From Pseudomonas ekonensis (lineage in GTDB: Bacteria > Pseudomonadota > Gammaproteobacteria > Pseudomonadales > Pseudomonadaceae), in contig NZ_JAHSTS010000001.1 in NCBI RefSeq assembly GCF_019145435.1, positions 510,001 through 574,000 on the forward strand: DNA of 64,000 nucleotides. The letters run 5' to 3'. Shown here piece after piece: positions 52,806-60,496 of the stretch; position 1 is the stretch's first letter; the number at the start of each line of letters is the position of its first letter. The position numbers and the translations under genes were made by a program. Below the pieces are notes generated by a model. The model ran no database searches, was not told where the DNA came from, and was given only the letters and a program-made list of their open reading frames with translations.

Positions 52806-55217
52806 TTATTCGGACAGTTTGTAGGCAATCACATAGTCACCCATCTTGGTGCCCAGCGAGCCGTGGCCGCCGACCACCAGCAGGACGTACTGCTTGCCGT
52901 CCTTGCCGGTGTAGGTCATCGGGGTGGCTTGGCCGCCGGCCGGCAGGCGGGATTTCCACAGTTCCTTGCCGGTGTTGACGTTGTAGGCGCGCAGGTACTG
53001 GTCCAGGGTGCCGCTGAGGAAGCCGACGCCGCCGGCGGTGACGATCGAGCCGCCCATGCTCGGCACGCCCAGGGTCAGGCCGATCGGCAGCGGCGAGCTG
53101 TCGCGGCTGGTGCCGTTCTTGCGTTTCCACACGACTTTGCCGGTGGTCAGGTCGATGCCGGCCACGTAGCCCCAGGCCGGGGCCTGGCACGGTACGCCGA
53201 ACGGCGACATGAACGGGTGCATGATCACCGCGTACGGTGCGCCGGTGTTCGGCTGCACGCCGGCGGTCTCGCTTTCGCGCTTGCTGCCGGCGGCGACTTG
53301 GGCGCGCGGCACCATTTTCGAGACGAAGGCCATGTAGTTCGGGCTGGTGAACAGCATCTGGCGGACCGGATCCACCGAGACGCCGCCCCAGTTGAACACG
53401 CCCACGTTGCCGGGGTAGACCAGGCTGCCCTGTTCCGACGGCGGGGTGTACTGGCCTTCGTAGCGCAGTTCCTTGAACTGGATGCGGCACAGCATCTGGT
53501 CGAACGGGCTGGCGCCCCACATGGCTTTTTCGGTGAGTTCCGGGGCCAGCAGGTTCAGGTCCGAACGGGCCTGGGTCGGTGCGGTGCGGTCACCCTTCAC
53601 GGCGCCCTGCGGCACCGGGATCTCGCGGATCGGGATGATCGGCGTACCGTCGCGGCGGTCGAGGACGTACAGGCTGCCTTGCTTGGTCGGGGCGATCAGC
53701 GCAGGTTTCACGCCGTCGGCGGTTTTCATGTCCAGCAGGGTCGGCTGGCTGCCGACGTCCATGTCCCACAGGTCGTGGTGGGTGAACTGGTAGTTCCAGC
53801 GCACCTTGCCGGTGGAAAGGTCCAGCGCGACGACGCCGGCGCTGAACTTCTCGGCGCCCGGGGTGCGGTCGGCGCCCCACTGGTCAGGGGTCTGGTTGCC
53901 CAGCGGCAGGTAGACCATGCCGAGCTTCTCGTCGACGCTGGCCAGCGACCACATGTTGGCCGAGTTGCGGCTGTAGGTCTGGCCCGGTGCCAGAGGTTCG
54001 GTGGCGTCCGGGTTGTTGCTGTCCCAGTTCCACACCAGGTGGCCGTCGCGCACGTCGTAGGCGCGGATCACGCCGGACGGCTCGTTGGTCGATTCGTTGT
54101 CGGTGACGTGACCGCCCATGATCACCAGGTCGCGGGAGATCGCGGCAGGCGAGGTGGCGTAGTAGCCGCCCGGGGTGAACGGGCCGATGCCTTGGGTCAG
54201 GTCGACCGTGCCGTTTTTGCCGAAGCCTTCGCAGACCTTGCCGGTGTCGGCGTTGAGGGCGATCAGGCGGGCGTCGGCGGTCGGCAGGTACAGGCGGCGC
54301 GGGCAGGCCTGGGCAACGGCCTTGCCGGCCTCGGAGATGACGGCGGACGCCGCGTTCTCGGCCTTGGCATAGGCGGCTTCGTCGTAGTACGACACGCCGC
54401 GGCAGGTCATGTGGGCGAAGCCCTTGAAGCCCACCGGGCTCTTGATCTGCGGGTCGAAACGCCAGATTTCCTTGCCGGTGTCCGGATCCAGCGCCAGCAC
54501 CTTGCTGTGGGCGGTGCAGGCATAGAGCATGCCGTTGGCTTTCAGCGGGGTGTTTTCGTTGGTCAGCTCCACCGGGTCGTCGGCGGTCGGCAGGTCGCCG
54601 GTGCGGATGCGCCAGGCTTCCTGCAGCTTGCCGACGTTGGCCGGGGTGATCTGCTTGAGCGGCGAGTAGCGGTCGCCGAACTCGCTGCGGCCGTAGGCCT
54701 GCCAGTCGCCTTCAGGCATCTGCGGCGCGGTGCTGGTCATGTCGGCGGTGTCGCGGCCCAGTTCGCCGAAGGTTTCGCCCGGGTGGGTGAACTGGCTGGC
54801 CACGGCGCTGGCGCCGGCCAGGACGACGGCCACGCTCAGGGCACCGGTGCCCAGCGGAGCAGGGCCCTCCAGCAGCAGCGGACGGCGGAACCACGGCAAC
54901 AGCATGACCACGCCCAGGGCGAACCACAGCGCCAGGCGCGGCACCAGTTGCCACCAGTCCAGGCCGACTTCCCACAGGGCCCACGCGGTGCTGGCCAGCA
55001 GCACCACGGCGTACAGGCCCAGCGCCGCGCGGCGGGCGCGCAGCAGCAGGATGCCGGTCACCGCGATGCCGAGGCCCGCCAGCAGGTAGTACAGCGAACC
55101 GCCGAGCAGGCTCAGCTTGATCCCCCCGGCCAGCATGGCCAGGCCCATCAACAGAAGCAGAATGCCGAGCAGGCTCGGCAGCAGACGGCTTCGACTCGAG
55201 GCACCTTCAGTGCTCAT
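52806..55217 (-). CDS. gcd: PQQ-dependent membrane glucose dehydrogenase
   Basis: Oxidises glucose to gluconate in the periplasm and passes electrons to ubiquinone. The 803-residue protein has five N-terminal membrane segments (about 10-145) and a PQQ beta-propeller (GDWQAYGRSEFGDRYSPLKQI onward), with tryptophan-docking blades and the C-terminal GGQATPMTYTGKDGKQYV. ACGGAGA precedes the ATG. The porin oprB lies upstream on the same strand, so uptake across the outer membrane and direct oxidation are grouped together. Requires PQQ made elsewhere. Confidence 0.96.
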   Translation of the reverse strand: MSTEGASSRSRLLPSLLGILLLLMGLAMLAGGIKLSLLGGSLYYLLAGLGIAVTGILLLRARRAALGLYAVVLLASTAWALWEVGLDWWQLVPRLALWFALGVVMLLPWFRRPLLLEGPAPLGTGALSVAVVLAGASAVASQFTHPGETFGELGRDTADMTSTAPQMPEGDWQAYGRSEFGDRYSPLKQITPANVGKLQEAWRIRTGDLPTADDPVELTNENTPLKANGMLYACTAHSKVLALDPDTGKEIWRFDPQIKSPVGFKGFAHMTCRGVSYYDEAAYAKAENAASAVISEAGKAVAQACPRRLYLPTADARLIALNADTGKVCEGFGKNGTVDLTQGIGPFTPGGYYATSPAAISRDLVIMGGHVTDNESTNEPSGVIRAYDVRDGHLVWNWDSNNPDATEPLAPGQTYSRNSANMWSLASVDEKLGMVYLPLGNQTPDQWGADRTPGAEKFSAGVVALDLSTGKVRWNYQFTHHDLWDMDVGSQPTLLDMKTADGVKPALIAPTKQGSLYVLDRRDGTPIIPIREIPVPQGAVKGDRTAPTQARSDLNLLAPELTEKAMWGASPFDQMLCRIQFKELRYEGQYTPPSEQGSLVYPGNVGVFNWGGVSVDPVRQMLFTSPNYMAFVSKMVPRAQVAAGSKRESETAGVQPNTGAPYAVIMHPFMSPFGVPCQAPAWGYVAGIDLTTGKVVWKRKNGTSRDSSPLPIGLTLGVPSMGGSIVTAGGVGFLSGTLDQYLRAYNVNTGKELWKSRLPAGGQATPMTYTGKDGKQYVLLVVGGHGSLGTKMGDYVIAYKLSE

Positions 55218-55320
55218 AGTGTGATTCTCCGTGACGTTTCAAAGAGACCCGCGCTGTAGTCACTGTAGATGACGATCCGGCGCGGGCATGGTTCAGATAA
55301 ATCTGTCGGGGTGGTGCCTG

Positions 55321-55352
55321 TTCCTGTAGGAACCGGCCTGCTGGCGATGGCG
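55321..55352. repeat. REP element (single) between gcd and oprB
   Basis: cctgtaggaaccggcctgctggcgatgg. It is a variant of the CCAGC-type REP with a changed base in the stem. Confidence 0.75.
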
Positions 55353-55390
55353 TCAGTGAGGACGGCTTCCACAGGTTCTTTCCATGCACC

Positions 55391-56752
55391 TCAGAACGAC
55401 GACTGGATCTTGATCCCGCCGATCAGCGCGTCGTCGACCTTGTCCACGCCACCGGGGTGGCGGATGTACTGCAGGTTCGGGCGCACGGTCAGCCAGTTCG
55501 CCAGGTGCACGCCGTAATAGAGTTCGGCGCTGTATTCGGTGTCCTGGGGCGGCAGGAACGACGGGTCGTTGTAGTCGTAGACGGCGCGGGCCTGGTTGCT
55601 GGCCTCGGCGTTCTTGCGGTAGGCCGGGTTGACGTGCACGCGGGCCAGGGCGAAGCCGATGTCGTCTTTGGCGCGGGCGGCGAACGGGCCTTTGTAGACC
55701 AGGCCGGCCTGCACGTAGTTGTCGATGGCGTTGGTCTTCTTGTCGTGCATCGTGGCGTTGGCGAACAGGCTCAGGCCGCGGCTGTTGTCGCTGGCGACGC
55801 TGGTGATCTGCTGCTGCGCGCCGAACCACACGCCGTGCTTGCTGGAAGCGCTGCGGTAGGCCTCGCCGCTCAGGGCCGCCGGCTGGCCGTTGCGGTCCTT
55901 GTAGGCGTCGGTGGCGTTGGCGCTGCTGTAGTAGTAGCCGGCGCGGTATTCGCCCGGCAGGCCCGCCAGCTTCGGCGTCCACACCAGTTCCACCGGCAGC
56001 ACGGCGCCTTGGGTACCGCTGCCGCTGAGCTTGAAGCCATTGCCGCGGTCCAGGTTCGACGGGTTCTGCTCGTAGGCGCCGACCTGGGCGTACAGCTCCG
56101 GCGTCAGGTGATACTTGACCCGCAGCGCCCACTGGCTGACCGGCCAGTTGTACCAGATGCCGCCGACCCAGTTGCCGACCTGGGAGCCGCAGAACGCCAG
56201 GTTCTGGAAGTCGCAGGGGAAGCTGTTGAAGTCTTCGCCTTCGCCGAAGCGGCCGACCTTGATGTCGAGCTTGCGGTCGAAGAACTTCTGCTGGTACCAC
56301 ATCTGCGTCAGACGCGTGGTCTGGCCGCGGCCCCAGACTTCCTGGGCCGAGGTGAAGCCGCCCACGCGTGGATCGTTGATGCGGTCGTTGCTGATGTTGT
56401 TGCCGTTGCGCTGGGTGATCGTCAGCTGAAATTGCGCGTCCTCCCAACCGAGGATCTTCGTAAGGTCCAGGTGAGTGCCCAGGGCGAACTGGTCGCTGTA
56501 GCGCGCGGTGCGGTCGTGGTCGTAGCCGCCGTGCAGGTTGCTGCCCATCTCCCCGGTGTAGTCGAGCTTGAAGTCGTAGCCCTTCTGCGCGAGTTCGCTG
56601 CGGGTGCCGTTCCAGTCGCCGAGCATCCACGGCGAGTCGCTGTCGAAGGCCGCAGCAGCCTGGGCGCAGGTGGCAAGGCCCAGGGCGGTGCAGCCGCCGA
56701 GCAGGCGGAGGGTTGAGACAGCGCTGTCTCTGAAGGGCGGAAAATCAGGCAT
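55391..56752 (-). CDS. oprB: Carbohydrate-selective porin OprB
   Basis: A 16-strand outer-membrane porin for glucose and related sugars, 453 residues. It has a signal peptide ending AQAAA, the family N-terminus WMLGDWNGTRSELAQKGYDFKLDYTGE, and ends with phenylalanine (IKIQSSF), as BAM substrates do. No good Shine-Dalgarno is visible before the ATG (ACCTCTTC), but no better start exists upstream of the signal peptide. Confidence 0.94.
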   Translation of the reverse strand: MPDFPPFRDSAVSTLRLLGGCTALGLATCAQAAAAFDSDSPWMLGDWNGTRSELAQKGYDFKLDYTGEMGSNLHGGYDHDRTARYSDQFALGTHLDLTKILGWEDAQFQLTITQRNGNNISNDRINDPRVGGFTSAQEVWGRGQTTRLTQMWYQQKFFDRKLDIKVGRFGEGEDFNSFPCDFQNLAFCGSQVGNWVGGIWYNWPVSQWALRVKYHLTPELYAQVGAYEQNPSNLDRGNGFKLSGSGTQGAVLPVELVWTPKLAGLPGEYRAGYYYSSANATDAYKDRNGQPAALSGEAYRSASSKHGVWFGAQQQITSVASDNSRGLSLFANATMHDKKTNAIDNYVQAGLVYKGPFAARAKDDIGFALARVHVNPAYRKNAEASNQARAVYDYNDPSFLPPQDTEYSAELYYGVHLANWLTVRPNLQYIRHPGGVDKVDDALIGGIKIQSSF

Positions 56753-57029
56753 GAAGAGGTCTTTCTTGATCGTTTTCGGGGAATGGAGGGGCCGCTACGA
56801 TATGTCGCAGGCAGTGAAGCGATTCAGCGGCCGGGCGGCAGGATAATGTCCTGTTACAAAAACACAAAGCGCTTTTGCTGACATGGATCATTTCGGATTC
56901 GGTAACAGTCCGGTAAGGCGCCCGGCCGATGGCGCATCACCTACATTTAAGGAAGCTGCGCTTCCCCAAGCAGGAGCCCTCGGCTAAGGTGCGCGGCTTC
57001 TGCGTTTTCACTTCGCCCAAAGGCCCGGC

Positions 57030-57260
57030 ATGAACGAACACAATCCCGACCCGCTGCACGGCGTGACCCTCGAACAGATCCTCACCGCGCTGGTGGCCCA
57101 TTACGAATGGACGGGGCTGGCCGAGCGCATCGACATCCGCTGCTTCAAGAGCGACCCGAGCATCAAGTCGAGCCTGACCTTCCTGCGCAAGACCCCGTGG
57201 GCCCGGGAAAAGGTCGAGCGCCTGTACGTGAAGCTGATGCGCACCAAGCGCCCGCTCTGA
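57030..57260 (+). CDS. VF530-family small DNA-binding-like protein
   Basis: A 76-residue protein matching the VF530 (DUF2132) family: [24 protein letters not shown], then [25 protein letters not shown]. The family is known from the Vibrio fischeri structure; it is small, helical and suggested to bind DNA, but its function is unknown. The next gene starts 1 nt after its stop. Confidence 0.85.
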   Translation: MNEHNPDPLHGVTLEQILTALVAHYEWTGLAERIDIRCFKSDPSIKSSLTFLRKTPWAREKVERLYVKLMRTKRPL

Positions 57261-57261
57261 C

Positions 57262-57903
57262 ATGGACGCCGGGCTGCGGCGACGGTGGGTCACCCTGGCG
57301 GCCGTGCTCGGCTGGGGCGGCCTGGGCATTCAGCTGTACCTGATCCTGTTCGCGCGCTGGAGCGTCGGCGCCAGCCTGCTGGGCGGGCTGGTGAGCTACT
57401 TCAGTTACTTCACGATCCTCACCAACACCCTGGCGGCGACGGTGCTGACCTGCGCGGTGAGCCGCCGCGAGTCCGCCGCCCGGCGCTGGTTCCTGCAACC
57501 TTCGGTCAGCGGTGCGGTGGCCGTGAGCATCGCGGTGGTGGGGCTCGCCTACAGCCTTCTGCTGCGCCACCTGTGGCACCCGCAGGGTTGGCAGTTCATC
57601 GCCGATGAACTGCTGCATGACGTCATGCCCTTGGTGTTCCTGGCCTATTGGTGGTGCTGCGTGCCCAAGGGGACGCTGCGTCTGAGGCACCTGCCGCTGT
57701 GGCTGATCTACCCGCTGGGGTACTTCGCCTATGCGCTGTGGCGCGGGCATCTGCTGGGGGCGTATGCGTATCCGTTCATCGATGTGGCGACGCTGGGTTA
57801 TCCACAGGTGTTCATCAATGCCGGGGGGATCCTGGCGGGGTTTGTGCTGATCGCATTGGCGGTGATCGGGATCGACCGCCGGAAGGGGCGAGGCCTGGAC
57901 TGA
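57262..57903 (+). CDS. Pr6Pr-family six-transmembrane protein
   Basis: A 213-residue integral membrane protein with six hydrophobic segments. Family-like features are SYFSYFTILTNTLAATVL in the second helix and ELLHDVMPLVFLAYWW in the fourth; histidine and aspartate in the membrane resemble the FAR-17a/AIG1-like group. No enzymatic role is established. It is coupled to the VF530 gene (ATG 1 nt after TGA). Confidence 0.75.
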   Translation: MDAGLRRRWVTLAAVLGWGGLGIQLYLILFARWSVGASLLGGLVSYFSYFTILTNTLAATVLTCAVSRRESAARRWFLQPSVSGAVAVSIAVVGLAYSLLLRHLWHPQGWQFIADELLHDVMPLVFLAYWWCCVPKGTLRLRHLPLWLIYPLGYFAYALWRGHLLGAYAYPFIDVATLGYPQVFINAGGILAGFVLIALAVIGIDRRKGRGLD

Positions 57904-58002
57904 CGCCATCGCAGGCTTGCCCGCTCCCACAGGTCGATGTGGCGTGCCGGGAATCGGTGTACGCCTCGGATCTTGTGGGAGCCGGTTAGCTTGCGATGGC
58001 GT
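57904..58002. repeat. Degenerate REP doublet
   Basis: gccatcgcaggcttgcccgctcccac faces gtgggagccggttagcttgcgatggc. Both cores carry changes that weaken the palindrome, so this looks like an ageing REPIN. Confidence 0.7.
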
Positions 58003-58017
58003 CAGCGAGGGCGGGCG

Positions 58018-58803
58018 TCACTCCGCTTCGGAACCCTCGGCGCGCCAGTAGCCGACGGCCTTGACGAACTGCTCGTCCAACCCGTGCTCGTCGAGCAGCA
58101 CCCGGCGGATCTGCCGCGAGGCCTTGGTTTCCGTCGCGACCCAGGCATACAGATTGTCCTTGGGCACCTGCAACTGACGCACCGTGGCCAGCAGGTTGTC
58201 CTTGCCGCCTTCGCGCAACACCCAGATCACGCTGACCTGCGCCGGGCTTTCCAGCGTCTGCTGTTCCTTGCCGTTCTCCACCTCGACCACCACCAGGGCC
58301 TTGCGGTGGGCGGCTAGACCCTCCAGGCGCCGGGCGATGGCGGGCAGGGCGGTTTCGTCGCCGATCAGCAGGTAGCCGTCGAAGATGTCCGGCACGATCA
58401 TCGAGCCGCGCGGGCCGCCGATGTGCAGGAACTGGCCGGGTTTTGCCTGTTCGGCCCAGGTCGAGGCGGGGCCGTCGCCGTGCAGGACGAAATCGATGTC
58501 CAACTCCAGCGTGTCGAGGTCATAGCGGCGTGGGGTGTAGTCGCGCATTTGCGGCATAGGGCCGTTGTCCTTGCCGGCGCCGAGCACCAGGGTCTCCAGG
58601 GCGGCGGCCTGTTCGGCGTTCTGCGGGAACAGCAGCTTGACGTGGTCGTCGGTGCCGAGGCTGACGAACCCGGCCAGTTCCGGGCCGCCGAGGGTGATGC
58701 GGCGCATGCGCGGCGTCAGGTCGACCACCCGCAGCACTTGCAGGCGACGGCGTTTGATTTCGTGCATGACACGGTGGATGCCTTGGGTCGGGTCGGCGGT
58801 CAT
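58018..58803 (-). CDS. yqjH: Siderophore-interacting protein / ferric-chelate reductase, YqjH-like
   Basis: A 261-residue flavin reductase of the SIP family that releases iron from siderophores with NAD(P)H. The FAD-binding motif is RDYTPRRYD, followed by GQFLHIGGPRGSM, and the C-terminal NAD-binding lobe has WVATETKASRQIRRVL. The start overlaps the stop of the upstream PadR gene (ATGA), so both are on one transcript. In E. coli yqjH is controlled by the divergent yqjI; here they are in series. Confidence 0.88.
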   Translation of the reverse strand: MTADPTQGIHRVMHEIKRRRLQVLRVVDLTPRMRRITLGGPELAGFVSLGTDDHVKLLFPQNAEQAAALETLVLGAGKDNGPMPQMRDYTPRRYDLDTLELDIDFVLHGDGPASTWAEQAKPGQFLHIGGPRGSMIVPDIFDGYLLIGDETALPAIARRLEGLAAHRKALVVVEVENGKEQQTLESPAQVSVIWVLREGGKDNLLATVRQLQVPKDNLYAWVATETKASRQIRRVLLDEHGLDEQFVKAVGYWRAEGSEAE

Positions 58804-59375
58804 TCGGTTTTCTCCATGACAGGTTGAACGGCCGGGCCGTCGACGATGGCCTTGGCGGTGTCGTTGAGCAGGGCGGCGACGCGCTTGATCTCTTCCGGGC
58901 TCCAGCGCCCGTGGTGCAGTTGCAGGGCGTGGCGCAGGTTGTGCACCGCTTCGTGGATCTGCGCCGGGCGGTCATGCCCGCGCAAGGAGCGCTTGCTCAC
59001 GTCAATGCGCACCCGCACCCCTTCGAGGGCGACGGCCTGGTCGCTGAGGGACTGGCGCCCGGCGTCGGTCACGGCGTAGCGCTTCTTGCCGCCTTCGGCG
59101 TCGCCCAGGATCAGTTCGCTTTCTTCCAGGAAGGTCAGGGTCGGGTAGATCACGCCGGGGCTGGGGCTGTACGCCCCGTCGAACATGCCTTCGATCTGGC
59201 GGATCAGGTCATAGCCGTGGCAGGGCTGTTCGGCGATCAGCGCCAGCAGCAGCAGTTTCAGGTCGCCGGGGGCGAACACCCGCGGGCCGCGGCCGCCGCG
59301 CTCGCGGCCGGGGCGCCGTTCGAAGCCGTCGTGGCCGTTGCCGTGTTCGCGGTGGGGGGAATGATGGTCTCTCAA
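58800..59375 (-). CDS. yqjI: PadR-family metal-responsive regulator, YqjI-like
   Basis: A 191-residue PadR regulator. The winged helix is PGDLKLLLLALIAEQPCHGYDLIRQIE...YSPSPGVIYPTLTFLEE, very close to E. coli YqjI. The N-terminal tail is His-rich (DHHSPHREHGNGHDG), like the His/Cys metal-binding tail of YqjI that senses Ni/Fe, but it has no cysteine. A dyad operator lies 24-45 bp upstream. It likely represses itself and yqjH. Confidence 0.85.
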   Translation of the reverse strand: MRDHHSPHREHGNGHDGFERRPGRERGGRGPRVFAPGDLKLLLLALIAEQPCHGYDLIRQIEGMFDGAYSPSPGVIYPTLTFLEESELILGDAEGGKKRYAVTDAGRQSLSDQAVALEGVRVRIDVSKRSLRGHDRPAQIHEAVHNLRHALQLHHGRWSPEEIKRVAALLNDTAKAIVDGPAVQPVMEKTE

Positions 59376-59398
59376 TTGGATCTTCTCTCGTCGTTTTT

Positions 59399-59420
59399 AG
59401 ATACAACTTAAGATATATCT
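59399..59420. promoter_or_regulatory. Dyad operator of the PadR/YqjI-like regulator
   Basis: A 22-bp dyad: arms agatacaa and atatatct around the core cttaag; 18 of 22 positions are symmetric. A shorter perfect palindrome aagatatatctt overlaps it at 59410-59421. It is located just upstream of the regulator start, where PadR proteins usually bind. Confidence 0.7.
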
Positions 59421-59421
59421 T

Positions 59422-59899
59422 TTGAGTCTGGCAAGGGTCACCGACCGACGGTTTGCGGGGCGGTCGAGTCGGTGTGGCGAAAATGACATCTAAAATGGCA
59501 CTGTCGACATTCGATGAAAAACCGCTGGCGCAGGCGAAAACCCGCGAATTAGTGTTAACTCTCTAAAACTTCGGTGCACGCCTTTATCTATTGAAAGTGT
59601 CATATTCGTCTTACAGAAGTGGCTGAGGCGTTTGCGGAAGTTCCATGTTGCGAAGTGGCGCAACGTAGTCTGACTCTTACAGTTGCTCAGCGCTTTTTAT
59701 TGAATTCCCGTATTTTTCTTTCTGCTGCCATGGCACGCGGGCTACGCCTCTGTGGGAACTTGCCTGCTTACTTCCAGGATGAATTGCTTGATCATTCTTC
59801 GGCGTTGGAAGTTCTGCGGAACATAAAACTGCTCGTGACGGTTTTTGTTATTTTGCAACTTTCAACGAACCGAAAACCTTATAAGAGACAGGTACTGAA
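59422..59899. other. AT-richer fimbrial upstream region
   Basis: About 480 nt that are visibly more AT-rich than the rest of the window. A 94-codon frame ends inside the pilin start and is not credible. The fimbrial promoter should be here, but no consensus pair with 16-18 bp spacing is convincing; TTGAAA near 59591 and TTATAA near 59879 are noted. The composition suggests regulation by H-NS-like (MvaT) proteins, which is inference. Confidence 0.5.
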
Positions 59900-60391
59900 A
59901 TGATGTTCAAGAAATTCGCAATCGCCGCTCCATTGGCCGTTCTCGCACTCGGCTCTTCCATGGCGTTCGCCGCCGGTGAGGCCCGTCATTCCATCAGCCT
60001 GATCGCCCATGTTCCGACCAACGGTTTCTATGTGGTGCCGACCGACGCCGACCTGGTCAACAAGGATCAGGACATGAGCTTTCAGCCGAGCACCGGCAAG
60101 ATGCGCGAGGTCACCGGGTTCTTCGATGTGCGCAACAACAACGGCTCGGTGCATGCCAGCCTGGAGAGCGTGCCGAAGCTGATCGCCGGCGCCACCACCA
60201 TCGACCTCAGGGTCGAGTTCAACAACAAGGCTCTCACCACCACGCCGCAAATGGTGGTGGGTGAATCCGAGTCCGACGTGAACTTCCGTGCGCCGCTGCG
60301 CATTTCGGCGTTGGGCAGCTCTTTCGCACCGGGTGATTACACCGGTGCAGTCACCATGATGTTCGATGCGGTTCCCCCTGTTGCTCCTTGA
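59900..60391 (+). CDS. CS1-type fimbrial major subunit
   Basis: The major pilin of an alternate (class 5, CS1/CFA-I type) chaperone-usher fimbria. The 163-residue protein has a signal peptide cleaved after MAFA (about residue 24), mature start AGEARHSISLIAHVPTNGFYV and the pilin core GFFDVRNNNGSVHASLES. There are no cysteines in the mature part, as in CS1 pilins. Start choice is between tandem ATGs; AGG at 59890-59892 spaces well to the first. A strong hairpin follows. Confidence 0.88.
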   Translation: MMFKKFAIAAPLAVLALGSSMAFAAGEARHSISLIAHVPTNGFYVVPTDADLVNKDQDMSFQPSTGKMREVTGFFDVRNNNGSVHASLESVPKLIAGATTIDLRVEFNNKALTTTPQMVVGESESDVNFRAPLRISALGSSFAPGDYTGAVTMMFDAVPPVAP

Positions 60392-60434
60392 TTTTGCAGC
60401 AACGATGTAAGTATTCGCTTTTTGAGTGATGTGA

Positions 60435-60464
60435 CCGGTCGGCAACTTCAAATTTGCCGACCGG
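60435..60464 (+). promoter_or_regulatory. Strong hairpin between pilin and usher genes
   Basis: A perfect 11-bp stem CCGGTCGGCAA / TTGCCGACCGG with an 8-nt loop, without a following T run. It could stabilise the 3' end of a processed pilin mRNA or partly stop transcription, keeping pilin in excess over usher. Confidence 0.75.
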
Positions 60465-60496
60465 ATTCAACTTTCGTGCAGTCAGAGAATTTTTGC

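Noticed and set aside
52190..52824. Frames with 23-residue repeats across the REP array
   Set aside because: The repeats come from the 69-bp DNA period (69 = 3 x 23), seen in more than one frame and on both strands; no ribosome-binding site.
52863..55259. 798-codon frame antisense to gcd
   Set aside because: Shadow frame with a low-complexity Gly/Val/Ala/His product; gcd on the other strand is certain.
59619..59903. 94-codon frame upstream of the pilin
   Set aside because: GTG start without Shine-Dalgarno; runs into the pilin start; passes through REP-like and AT-rich regulatory sequence.
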